Assembly (NCBI RefSeq): GCF_003855255.1
Contig: NZ_CP034072.1
Span: 6,212,403-6,276,402, forward strand
DNA from: Mycolicibacterium nivoides
GTDB lineage: Bacteria > Actinomycetota > Actinomycetes > Mycobacteriales > Mycobacteriaceae
DNA: 64,000 nucleotides
Direction: 5' to 3'
Below are positions 34,269 to 42,497 of the stretch, piece after piece (positions within the stretch are counted from its first letter, which is position 1; the number at the start of each line of letters is the position of its first letter). The notes under the pieces are model-generated. The model was not told where the DNA came from. It saw nothing but the letters and a program-made list of their open reading frames with translations, and ran no database searches. The position numbers were made by a program, and so were the translations under genes.

Positions 34269-35530
34269 CCGAGGCCGAAGCCGCGACGACGATTCTGCGC
34301 GCTGCCCGTTGGGTGGACGTGGCCGGCGGCCAGGTCCGGACCCCTGCGGTCGTGCTCATCGAGGGCAACCGGATCTCCGCGGTCAACCCCGAAGGGCCAC
34401 TGCCGGATTCGGCCACCGTCATCGATCTGGGTGACGCCACCCTGCTGCCCGGCTTGATGGACATGGAGCTCAACCTGCTGATCGGCGGACCGGGCAATCC
34501 CGGCGGTCTGCCGACCCCCATGCACGGCGTGCAGGACGACCCGGCGTATCGGACCCTGCGCGGCGCCGTCAATGCCCGCACCACACTGGATGCCGGGTTC
34601 ACCACCGTCCGCAATCTGGGCCTGATGGTCAAGACCGGCGGTTACCTGCTCGACGTCGCCTTGCAGCGGGCGATCGACCAGGGTTGGCACCAGGGACCGC
34701 GCATCTTCCCGGCCGGTCACGCCGTCACGCCCTATGGCGGGCACCTCGATCCCACGGTGTTCCAGCGGCTGGCACCGGGCATCATGCCGCTGTCGGTCGC
34801 CGAGGGCATCGCCAACGGAGTGCCGGATGTCATCGCATGCGTCCGCTACCAGATCCGCCACGGCGCCAAGCTGATCAAGGTGTCGGCATCGGGTGGCGTG
34901 ATGTCCCACAGCACCGCGCCGGGCGCCCAGCAGTACTCCGATGCCGAGTTCGCCGCGATCGCCGACGAGGCTCACCGCGCCGGTGTCAAGGTCGCAGCTC
35001 ACGCCGTCGGGGACACCGCGATCCAGGCGTGCATCCGGGCCGGCATCGACTGCATCGAACACGGATTCCTGGCCAGTGACGAGACAATTCAGATGATGGT
35101 CGACCACGGCACCTTCCTGGTCTCGACCACCTATCTCACCGATGCGATGGCTATCGACCGCATCGCACCCGAACTGCGCAAGAAGGCCCTCGACGTCTTC
35201 CCACGGGCGAAAGCCATGCTGCCCAAGGCCATTGACGCCGGGGTGCGCATCGCCTGTGGCACCGACGCGCCCGCGGTCCCACACGGCGAGAACGCCAGGG
35301 AATTGTGTGCCCTCGTCGAACGCGGCATGACCCCGATGCAGGCGTTGCACGCCGCGACGGTGGTGGCCGCGGACTTGGTCGATGCCGCCGACGAGCTGGG
35401 GCAGCTGGCCCCGGGCTACCTGGCCGACGTCATCGCCGTTCCCGGCGATCCCAGCGTGGACATCGCGACGACGCTCGATGTCCGGTTTGTGATGAAGGAC
35501 GGAGTCATCTACAAGAACACGGTGCGCTAG
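34265..35530 (+). CDS. amidohydrolase-family protein with altered metal motif
   Basis: The 421-residue protein resembles imidazolonepropionase/prolidase-type amidohydrolases. The carboxylated-lysine region AKLIKVSASGG, AAHAVGD, IEHGF and CGTDAP are all present. The usual first metal motif HxH after PGLID(M/A) is replaced by E68-L-N70 (LPGLMDMELNLL). GTG at 34265 overlaps the companion gene stop as GTGA, so it belongs to the Rieske operon. It may bind a single metal or have changed activity; a hydrolase call is therefore only provisional. Confidence 0.85.
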   Translation: MTEAEAATTILRAARWVDVAGGQVRTPAVVLIEGNRISAVNPEGPLPDSATVIDLGDATLLPGLMDMELNLLIGGPGNPGGLPTPMHGVQDDPAYRTLRGAVNARTTLDAGFTTVRNLGLMVKTGGYLLDVALQRAIDQGWHQGPRIFPAGHAVTPYGGHLDPTVFQRLAPGIMPLSVAEGIANGVPDVIACVRYQIRHGAKLIKVSASGGVMSHSTAPGAQQYSDAEFAAIADEAHRAGVKVAAHAVGDTAIQACIRAGIDCIEHGFLASDETIQMMVDHGTFLVSTTYLTDAMAIDRIAPELRKKALDVFPRAKAMLPKAIDAGVRIACGTDAPAVPHGENARELCALVERGMTPMQALHAATVVAADLVDAADELGQLAPGYLADVIAVPGDPSVDIATTLDVRFVMKDGVIYKNTVR

Positions 35531-35563
35531 CGTCGAGTCAAGGCGTGTGGCAGGAGTACGAGG

Positions 35564-36016
35564 ATGGATCTGACCGAGAACACCTTGTGGTGGCTCAAAC
35601 AGGCGTTCTATTTCTCGCTCACCGAGGTCAACGAGTCGGTCAAAGAGCACGGGGTCACCACTGCCCAGATCGGCGTCCTGCGCCAGTTGACCAATCAACC
35701 GGGCCTGTCCGGCGCCGAGTTGGCCCGTCGGCTGCTGATCACCCCGCAGGGCGTGCAACTCGCACTCACCGCGTTGGAGAAGCGGGGCCTGGTCGAGCGC
35801 AAACAGGATCCCCAGCATGGGCGCATTTTGCAGGTCTTCCTCACCGACGAAGGCCGGGCGGTGGCCTCGGCCGTCGTCGCCGATGCCGTCGCGGCCCATG
35901 AGCGGGTGTTCGGCGTACTCAGTGACGAGGAGCAGGAGCAGTTGAAGGCACTCCTCCGCCGGGTGATCGAACAAGGTACGGGCCACACACCGCACTCCGA
36001 TCACATCGACCCATGA
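35564..36016 (+). CDS. MarR-family transcriptional regulator
   Basis: The 150-residue protein has the winged helix LSGAELARRLLITPQGVQLALTALEKRGLVERK with the wing QDPQHGRILQVFLT. GAGG lies before the ATG. It sits at the end of the first Rieske operon, 33 bp after the amidohydrolase stop, between the two occurrences of the shared quasi-palindrome. This makes it the best candidate regulator of the whole catabolic cluster. Confidence 0.88.
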   Translation: MDLTENTLWWLKQAFYFSLTEVNESVKEHGVTTAQIGVLRQLTNQPGLSGAELARRLLITPQGVQLALTALEKRGLVERKQDPQHGRILQVFLTDEGRAVASAVVADAVAAHERVFGVLSDEEQEQLKALLRRVIEQGTGHTPHSDHIDP

Positions 36017-36046
36017 AACGTCTCCCGACGGGGCGAGTAGCCAGGC

Positions 36047-37144
36047 CTATTTGCGGCGTCGCCGGCCGATGCTCAGCAGCCAGTCGGGAAACGCCAACCC
36101 ATGGATGATCCGTTGCGTCCGGAAGTACTGGCGCGGAAGCGATGCCGTGTTGTAGGGCAGGCCGTACTTCTCGCACAGTTCCCGCACGCGAACGCTGATC
36201 TGTGGGAGGCGGTTGCTCGGCAGGTCGGGGAACAGGTGGTGCTCGATCTGGTAGCACAGGTGACCGCCCGAGATCGCCAGCAAGGGGCTCGCGTTGAAGT
36301 TTGCGGTCCCTAGCATTTGCCGGAGATACCACTCGCCTTTGGTCTCGTCCTTGACCACCGACGGGTCGAACGTCTCGGCACCGTCGGGGATGTGCCCGCA
36401 GATGATGTTCACGTACACCCACAGGTTCCGGAGCACATTCGCCGTGATGTTGGCTGCCAGAGTCCGACGCCACCGGCGCAGGCTGAGTGCGGGCAGGAGC
36501 ACATAGTCCTTGCTCAACTGGCGGGCGATCTTTCCGAGAAACTTCCTCTTCTCCACTGCGACAGCGGCCGGCGTGTCGACCCGCTCGCGCTCGGAGCGGA
36601 TGCCGTGCAGACCGATGCCCCATTCGAAGGTCGCTGCCAGCAACAGGTTTCGTAACGGTGTCGCGAGGTACGCCCAGCGCCACGGTTGGTCCGGGGTCAC
36701 CCGCAGTAAGCGGTAGCCGATGTCGTCGTCCATACCCAGCACGTTGCTGAAGACGTGGTGCCGGTAGTTGTGCGAGTACCGCCACTGCGCGGAATGCCCG
36801 ACCATGTCCCACTCCCAGGTGGTGGAGTGGATTTCGGGATCGTTCATCCAATCCCACTGGCCATGGGAGATGTTGTGGCCGAGTTCCATGTTCTCGATGG
36901 ACTTCGCATATGCCAGCGCGCACGTTCCCACCAACCAACCGGTCTTCGACCGACTGCCGGCGATCATCAGCCGCGCCGCGACGTCGAGCGCCCGCTGGAA
37001 ATGGATCACGCGCCGGATATAGGCCGCATCCTCCGCCCCGAGCGACTCTTCGATGTCTCGGCGGATCACGTCGAGTTCATATGCGATCTCTTCGACGTCC
37101 GCGCTGCTGAGGTGCAGATAGGTGGAGACATCGGCGATCGCCAT
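36047..37144 (-). CDS. membrane fatty acid desaturase (DesA3-like)
   Basis: The 365-residue membrane di-iron desaturase has the three histidine boxes HNISH, HNYRHH and QIEHH in the right order and spacing. Hydrophobic stretches around the boxes are short compared with DesA3, and the N-terminus lacks the usual first pair of membrane helices seen in longer members. It diverges from a flavin/Fe-S reductase gene, like the Rv3229c/Rv3230c partnership, so that reductase is its probable electron donor. ATG at 37144 is used. Confidence 0.88.
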   Translation of the reverse strand: MAIADVSTYLHLSSADVEEIAYELDVIRRDIEESLGAEDAAYIRRVIHFQRALDVAARLMIAGSRSKTGWLVGTCALAYAKSIENMELGHNISHGQWDWMNDPEIHSTTWEWDMVGHSAQWRYSHNYRHHVFSNVLGMDDDIGYRLLRVTPDQPWRWAYLATPLRNLLLAATFEWGIGLHGIRSERERVDTPAAVAVEKRKFLGKIARQLSKDYVLLPALSLRRWRRTLAANITANVLRNLWVYVNIICGHIPDGAETFDPSVVKDETKGEWYLRQMLGTANFNASPLLAISGGHLCYQIEHHLFPDLPSNRLPQISVRVRELCEKYGLPYNTASLPRQYFRTQRIIHGLAFPDWLLSIGRRRRK

Positions 37145-37273
37145 CAAGGTGTCCTCGGGTGGGTGCAGCGTTGGAGCGGTGCAATCCGGGCCACCGCGAG
37201 GGCCAAACCGCAGCCTAGAGGTTCGGGCTGGACGACTGGTAATCGCGGTGGTGGATATCTACCACTTGAGATT

Positions 37274-37293
37274 AATGACAAGTACTTGATATT
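37274..37293. promoter_or_regulatory. 20-bp quasi-palindrome, shared operator copy 2
   Basis: AATGACAAGTACTTGATATT contains the perfect core CAAGTACTTG. It ends 10 bp before the reductase start and lies between it and the divergent desaturase. Its reverse complement matches 32554-32573 at 18 of 20 positions. Confidence 0.65.
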
Positions 37294-37303
37294 GTTGGCC
37301 GCG

Positions 37304-38362
37304 ATGGAGACATCGACGACACCCCGCACGGAATCCGCCGACGTGATCGACGCCGACGGGTTCACTCCCGTGCGGATCAAGCAGGTGATCCGGGAGACCT
37401 CCGACGCGGTCTCACTTGTTCTCGACATCCCCGCACCGAGCGTCGACCGGTTCCGCTATGCGGCAGGGCAATTCATCACCATTCGAGCGACAGTCGACGA
37501 GGGCGAACACCGTCGGTGCTATTCGATGTCGTCGTCACCGGCCGTCGATCCCGATCTGCGGATCACCGTCAAGCGTGATCGCGACGGCCTGGTCTCCAAC
37601 TGGATCAACGACTCCGTCAGCGTCGGCGATGAACTGCACGTGGCACCGCCCGAGGGGCGCTTCGTCCTCACCACCACCGAGCGCAACGTCGTCACGTTCG
37701 CCGGCGGCAGCGGCATCACCCCGGTGTTCTCGTTGGTGCATTCGGCCCTGGCCACCACCCGCAAGGTCCGGTTGTTCTACGCCAACCGCAACCTCGACTC
37801 GGTGATCTTCCGGGAGGCGCTGGCGACTCTCGCCGAGGGCAACAACGGACGCTTCGCAGTGCACCACCATCTGGACGAGATCGACGGAATGGTTTCGACC
37901 GAACACATCGCCCGCTTCATCGCCGACAGTGCCCGCGACAACACGGACTACTACATCTGCGGCCCCGCCCCGTTCATGGACACCGTCGAACGGGTCCTGC
38001 TCGACACCGGGATCCCCAAGCAGCAGATACATCTGGAGCGGTTCAGTGTCGCCGCGATCCCGCCACCCGACGCAACCGAACCCGTGGTCACCGAAGAGGT
38101 GACGATCGAACTCGGCCGCAGCACCGCCACCGCGCCGTACCGCGCCGGCAACACCCTGCTGCAGACCGCGCGACTGGCCGGCCTCAAAGCGCCGTCCTCG
38201 TGCGAAACCGGCTCGTGTGGAACGTGTATGGCGCAGGTGGTCGAGGGCAGCGCACGCATGCTCAACAACGACGCTCTCGACGACGACGAGGTCGCCGAGG
38301 GCTGGGTGGTGACATGCCAGGCACTGCCCACCAGTCGCACAGTGAGGGTGGTCTATGAGTAG
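37304..38362 (+). CDS. ferredoxin-NADP reductase-type oxygenase reductase (KshB/Rv3230c-like)
   Basis: The 352-residue three-domain electron-transfer protein has the FAD domain RCYSMSSSP (flavin motif RxYS), the NAD domain with GGSGITPVFSLV and ICGPAPFMDTVE, and a C-terminal plant-type [2Fe-2S] domain CETGSCGTC...C (C-x4-C-x2-C plus a distal Cys). It transfers electrons from NAD(P)H to a terminal oxygenase. Candidates are both Rieske proteins and the divergent desaturase. The SDR gene overlaps its stop by 8 bp. A shared operator lies directly upstream. Confidence 0.92.
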   Translation: METSTTPRTESADVIDADGFTPVRIKQVIRETSDAVSLVLDIPAPSVDRFRYAAGQFITIRATVDEGEHRRCYSMSSSPAVDPDLRITVKRDRDGLVSNWINDSVSVGDELHVAPPEGRFVLTTTERNVVTFAGGSGITPVFSLVHSALATTRKVRLFYANRNLDSVIFREALATLAEGNNGRFAVHHHLDEIDGMVSTEHIARFIADSARDNTDYYICGPAPFMDTVERVLLDTGIPKQQIHLERFSVAAIPPPDATEPVVTEEVTIELGRSTATAPYRAGNTLLQTARLAGLKAPSSCETGSCGTCMAQVVEGSARMLNNDALDDDEVAEGWVVTCQALPTSRTVRVVYE

Positions 38363-39113
38363 TACGAGTGTGAACAGGGTGGCCGTGGTGACCGGCGGGG
38401 CATCGGGCATGGGTGAAGCGACGTGCCACGAGTTGGGCCGGCGCGGCCATCAGGTCGCCGTCCTCGACGTCAATGCCGATGCCGCCCAACGTGTCACCGA
38501 TGACCTGCGGTCGGCCGGTGCCACCGCCTTCGCGGTCGGTGCCGACATCACCGACCGGGCCGCGGTCGAAGAGGCCTTCGGCAAGGTCCGCAGCGAACTC
38601 GGGCCGGTCGGCATCCTGGTGACCAGCGCGGGGATGTTCGGGTACGCCTCCTTCGCCGACATCACCGAGCAGTCCTGGGCGCAGATGGTAGAGGTGAACC
38701 TGAGCGGGACGTTCCGCTGCTGTCAGGTGGCCCTGCCGGACATGGTCGAAGCCGGGTGGGGTCGCATCGTGATGATCTCCTCGTCGAGCGCCCAGCGCGG
38801 TACGCCGTTCGCGGCCCACTACGCGGCCTCCAAAGGTGCGCTGTTGACCCTGACGAAATCACTGGCGCGCGAGTACGCGGCACACGGCATCACGGTCAAC
38901 AACATCCCGCCATCGGGTATCGAGACCCCCATGCAGCACCAGTCGCAAGCTGCGGGCTACCTGCCGCCCAATGAGACGATCGCCGCCAACATCCCCCTCG
39001 GCAGGCTCGGAACCGGAGCGGATATCGCTGCCGCCGTGGGGTTCCTGTGCTCCGAGGAAGCCGGCTTCATCACCGGCCAAACCCTCGGGGTGAACGGCGG
39101 CGCAGTGATGTAG
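38355..39113 (+). CDS. SDR-family oxidoreductase
   Basis: The 252-residue classical SDR has the nucleotide motif TGGASGMGE, SAG (NNAG equivalent), catalytic S in MISSSS and Y-x3-K in HYAASKGAL. It most likely oxidises an alcohol or cis-diol produced by one of the Rieske enzymes. It overlaps the reductase gene by 8 bp and precedes the second Rieske gene by 55 bp. Confidence 0.92.
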   Translation: MSSTSVNRVAVVTGGASGMGEATCHELGRRGHQVAVLDVNADAAQRVTDDLRSAGATAFAVGADITDRAAVEEAFGKVRSELGPVGILVTSAGMFGYASFADITEQSWAQMVEVNLSGTFRCCQVALPDMVEAGWGRIVMISSSSAQRGTPFAAHYAASKGALLTLTKSLAREYAAHGITVNNIPPSGIETPMQHQSQAAGYLPPNETIAANIPLGRLGTGADIAAAVGFLCSEEAGFITGQTLGVNGGAVM

Positions 39114-39168
39114 CGGCTCCCAAGCCGTCCGAGCAGTCCCAGAACGCACTAGTCACACGGAGGTTCAC

Positions 39169-40437
39169 ATGGCAACCAAGTGGCCCAAGCCGGCTGAAGG
39201 CTCCTGGACCGAGCACTACCCCGATCTGGGTACGGGCCCGATCCCGTTCCGGGACTCAATCTCCGAAGAGTTCTACGCCCTGGAGCAGGAGGCCATCTTC
39301 AAGCGGGCCTGGCTCAACATCAGCCGGGTCGAGGAGACGCCCGAGGTCGGCAGTTTCATCACTCGACAGATCGAGGCCGCCGCCGCGTCGCTGCTCCTGG
39401 TGAGAGACCATGACGGCGGCATCCGCGCCTTCCACAACCTGTGCCGCAGACGCGGCCACGCGCTGGTACCCCCAGACTTCCGCGCCACCGAATTACGCAG
39501 CACCGGCAGCGAGTTCGAATGCCGCCACTGTGGATGGCGTTACGGTCTGGACGGAAAGCTGATATCGCTGCCCGACGCCGACCGGTTCACCGACCTGGAT
39601 ACCGCGGACTACGGACTGGTCGGAGTGCACTGCGACGTCTGGGCCGGCTTCGTGTTCGTCAACTTCGACCGCGAACCGCGCCAGAGCCTGCGCGACTTCC
39701 TCGGCCCCATGGTGACCGCACTCGACGACTACCCGTTCGACAAGCTGACCGAGCGATACGACTGGGTGGCACACAACAACAGCAACTGGAAGATCTTCGC
39801 CGATGCCTTCCAGGAGTATTACCACGTACCGTCGCTGCACACCCAGCAGGTGCCGCCGGAAGTACGGGATCCCAACGCCGGCTTCACCTGTGGGCACTTT
39901 CAACTCGACGGTCCGCACCGGCTCGTCTCGACGGCCGGCACCCGGCGCTGGCTACTGGCGCCGGAATACATGTACCCGATCGAGCGGGCCACCCAGAGCG
40001 GTCTGGTGGGTCCGTGGCGGACCCCCGACATCGGTGAACTGCCGATGCACGGACTCAACCCTGGCAACATCGAACCGTGGGGGATCAGCAACTTCCAGAT
40101 CTTCCCCAACCTGGAGATCCTGATCTACGGCGGCTGGTACCTGCTCTACCGCTACTGGCCGACCTCGCACAGCACCCACCGCTACGAGGCGTTCACCTAC
40201 TTCCATCCAGCCCGCACCGTGCGAGAACGGATCGAGCACGAGGTGGCCGCCGTGGTGCTCAAGGAATTCGCCCTGCAGGACGCCGGCATGCTGGGCGGCA
40301 CCCAGGCCGCGCTCGAGTACGACGTCGTCGACGACTACCCGCTCAGCGATCAGGAGATCCTGGTGCGGCACCTGCACAAGATGGCGGTCGACTGGGTCGA
40401 GGACTATCAGCGTGACCGCGTACCGGCGGGAGCGTGA
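39169..40437 (+). CDS. Rieske-oxygenase alpha paralogue with non-canonical cluster ligands
   Basis: The 422-residue protein is homologous over its whole length to the oxygenase encoded at 32669, and its catalytic-iron region is intact (ADAFQEYYHVPSLH). The Rieske motifs are changed: C92-R-R94 (NLCRRRG) replaces CxH and C118-R-H-C121 (ECRHCGWRYGLDG) replaces CxxH, so both histidine ligands are lost. C92, C118, H120 and C121 remain as possible ligands. The frame is open and the rest is conserved, so this is not simple decay. It may hold a different cluster, none, or act as a partner subunit. Confidence 0.88.
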   Translation: MATKWPKPAEGSWTEHYPDLGTGPIPFRDSISEEFYALEQEAIFKRAWLNISRVEETPEVGSFITRQIEAAAASLLLVRDHDGGIRAFHNLCRRRGHALVPPDFRATELRSTGSEFECRHCGWRYGLDGKLISLPDADRFTDLDTADYGLVGVHCDVWAGFVFVNFDREPRQSLRDFLGPMVTALDDYPFDKLTERYDWVAHNNSNWKIFADAFQEYYHVPSLHTQQVPPEVRDPNAGFTCGHFQLDGPHRLVSTAGTRRWLLAPEYMYPIERATQSGLVGPWRTPDIGELPMHGLNPGNIEPWGISNFQIFPNLEILIYGGWYLLYRYWPTSHSTHRYEAFTYFHPARTVRERIEHEVAAVVLKEFALQDAGMLGGTQAALEYDVVDDYPLSDQEILVRHLHKMAVDWVEDYQRDRVPAGA

Positions 40438-40439
40438 CG

Positions 40440-40775
40440 ATGACCTCCGCCCGACTCCCCAGCGCCTTCGCCGAACTGGAACCGTATGCCGAAATATGGT
40501 GTCTGCCGACGGAGACCGAACGGTGGGATCGTCGCCTCGCCAGCACGATGCCGGAGATGCACGAGTTCTACGACGCCTTCTTCCCGCGCGTCGAGGATGC
40601 GATCGAGTACTGCGACAAGTTTCCGCTCGACGACATACCCGACGATGCGCTCAACCTGCTGCACCTGGTCTATTCGCTGATCATGGTCGCCATGTCGGTG
40701 GAGATCATGCACCAACCGGCCCCGACCGACTCCGCCGATGCCGTCATGATCCGCACCGGCGAACCAAAGCCGTAA
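40440..40775 (+). CDS. small Rieske-oxygenase companion protein, second copy
   Basis: The 111-residue paralogue of the protein encoded at 33939 shares STMPEMHEFYDAFFPR, EDAIEYCDKFPLD and LNLLHLVYSLIMV-type segments. ATG at 40440 has GGGAG seven bases upstream; the overlapping GTG at 40434 is less well placed. It follows the unusual Rieske gene directly, which repeats the gene pair seen in the first module. The family is unknown. Confidence 0.8.
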   Translation: MTSARLPSAFAELEPYAEIWCLPTETERWDRRLASTMPEMHEFYDAFFPRVEDAIEYCDKFPLDDIPDDALNLLHLVYSLIMVAMSVEIMHQPAPTDSADAVMIRTGEPKP

Positions 40776-40804
40776 CCGCCACCGAACACCGAAAGGACGC
40801 ACCG

Positions 40805-41650
40805 ATGAGTGTGTTGACCATCAACAAGCTGACCGCTTCGGTGGGCGCCGAGGTTGTCGGCGTCGACCCGGAACGGCTGGGCACCGACGACAGCCTGGGG
40901 GCCGCGGTGCTGGACGCCCTGGAGGACAACGGGGTGCTGGTGTTCCACGGCCTGCACCTGAATCCCGAAGCTCAAGTGGCCTTCGCACGGCGGCTGGGCG
41001 AGATCGACCGCTCAGCCGATGGCCATCACCCGGTGTCGGGCATCTACCCGATCACGCTGGACAAGACGAAGAACAAGGCCGCCGAATACCTCAAGGCGAC
41101 GTTCGACTGGCATATCGACGGTTGCACCCCCATGCATGACGAATGCCCACAGAAGGCCACGGTGCTGTCCGCCCTGGAAGTCGCCGCGCGGGGAGGGGAA
41201 ACCGAGTTCGCCAACACCTACGCGGCCTACGATTCGCTCGATGAAGCCGAGAAGGAGCGCTACCGCGGGTTGCGGGTGGTCCACTCCCTGGAAGCCTCGC
41301 AGCGGCGCGTCTATCCGAATCCGACCCCCGATCAGCTGAGCCGCTGGCAGGCCCGGCCAACCCACGAGAACCCGCTGGTGTGGACGCACCGAAACGGCCG
41401 AAAGTCCTTGGTACTGGGCGCTTCGGCGGACTACATCGTCGGGATGGATCGCGACGAGGGCCGCACGCTGCTTGCCGAACTCCTCGCCCATGCCACTACC
41501 GCAGACAAGGTGTACAGCCACAAGTGGTCGGTCGGGGACACCGTCATCTGGGACAATCAGGGCGTCCTGCACCGCGCCGCGCCCTACGAACCCAACTCCC
41601 CCCGCCACATGCTGCGCACTACGGTGCTCGGCGACGAACCGATTCAATAG
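40805..41650 (+). CDS. TauD/TfdA-family Fe(II)/2-oxoglutarate dioxygenase
   Basis: The 281-residue enzyme has iron ligands H103-x-D105 (FDWHIDGC) and H256 (QGVLHRAAPY). The 2-oxoglutarate-binding arginine lies in RHMLRTT (R267 or R271). Family members hydroxylate small acids (taurine, 2,4-D, alkyl sulfates) and often release a leaving group. It is the last gene of the second Rieske operon. The substrate is not predictable. Confidence 0.9.
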   Translation: MSVLTINKLTASVGAEVVGVDPERLGTDDSLGAAVLDALEDNGVLVFHGLHLNPEAQVAFARRLGEIDRSADGHHPVSGIYPITLDKTKNKAAEYLKATFDWHIDGCTPMHDECPQKATVLSALEVAARGGETEFANTYAAYDSLDEAEKERYRGLRVVHSLEASQRRVYPNPTPDQLSRWQARPTHENPLVWTHRNGRKSLVLGASADYIVGMDRDEGRTLLAELLAHATTADKVYSHKWSVGDTVIWDNQGVLHRAAPYEPNSPRHMLRTTVLGDEPIQ

Positions 41651-41671
41651 CAACGCGCATGACCTGCACGT

Positions 41672-42007
41672 TCAATGCGTGCTGCCGGCCGGACGCACGA
41701 TGATCTCGTTGACGTCCACTTCGACTGGTTGCCTGATCGCGAATGCGATGGCATCGGCGACAGCCGAGGCAGGTATGGCCAGGGCCCGATAGGTACGCAT
41801 GGCCTCGCGGGTTGCTGAATCTGAGATCGATTCCGCAAGTTCGGATTCCGTGACGCCTGGGGAGATCACGCTGACCCTGACGCCGTCTGCGTGTTCGTTG
41901 CGCAGTCCCTCCGAAATCGCCCACACCGCGAACTTCGTAGCGGAGTAGACCGCGGCGGTCGGCTCCACTTCGTGTGCGCCGATCGAGGCCAGATTGACGA
42001 AACCGCA
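41672..42007 (-). pseudogene. C-terminal fragment of an SDR
   Basis: The open frame encodes about 111 residues: VNLASIGAHE and then AVYSATKFAVWAISEGLRNE (the Y-x3-K catalytic motif) and the usual SDR C-terminus ISPGVTESEL. The nucleotide-binding half is absent; an in-frame stop at 42008-42010 and unrelated sequence lie upstream. It is read as a truncated remnant at the end of the SnoaL-MDR-cupin operon. Confidence 0.8.
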
Positions 42008-42063
42008 TTACGGCTGTTGGCGAACTGGCACACACCGATGAACATCACCACGAACCGGTGCGG

Positions 42064-42492
42064 TCAGGTCGGTAGCCGGCCCAGTTGTTGCAGGACCGAA
42101 TAGAGATTGGCCACGCCCCAGTGGTCGGTGATCTTGCCATCGCGCACTCGCATCGCGTCGACCGTCTCGAACTGAATGCGCTTGCCGGTCGGCGCGATTC
42201 CGAGAAAATCACCGTCATGGGTGCCGTGGTAGGTCTTGTAGGTGGTGACGATATCGCCGTCGACGGTCTGCCAGTGGATCTCGGGATGGAAGTCGCTGAA
42301 CGCATCGCGCAGCCGCTTGTAGAGCACCAACACGCCGGCCTTGTCAGGAGTCGTGCCGGGTTGCGGCGTGTGGTCAACGAAATCGTCGGCAAACAGTTCC
42401 TCGAAGAGGCCGAAATCGCCCTGGCCCTGAACCTGTTCGGTGTTACGGCGAACCACCGCTTTGATGGCCTCGGACGTATCAGGATCGGTCAT
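42064..42492 (-). CDS. SnoaL-like (NTF2-fold) protein, ester-cyclase type
   Basis: The 142-residue NTF2-fold protein has the pattern FADDFVDHTPQPG..., LRDAFSDFHPEIHWQTVDGD, TYHGTHDGDFLGIAPTGKRI and DGKITDHWGVANLYSVLQQLG, typical of SnoaL-like polyketide cyclases and small hydrolases. It follows the MDR gene by 5 bp. No polyketide synthase is nearby, so cyclase activity is not implied. Confidence 0.87.
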   Translation of the reverse strand: MTDPDTSEAIKAVVRRNTEQVQGQGDFGLFEELFADDFVDHTPQPGTTPDKAGVLVLYKRLRDAFSDFHPEIHWQTVDGDIVTTYKTYHGTHDGDFLGIAPTGKRIQFETVDAMRVRDGKITDHWGVANLYSVLQQLGRLPT

Positions 42493-42497
42493 TGGCG

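Noticed and set aside
42064..42492. Polyketide cyclase implying a biosynthetic gene cluster
   Set aside because: The SnoaL-like fold is shared by many unrelated small proteins, and no polyketide synthase, carrier protein or tailoring set is present. The same holds for the protein encoded at 51581.
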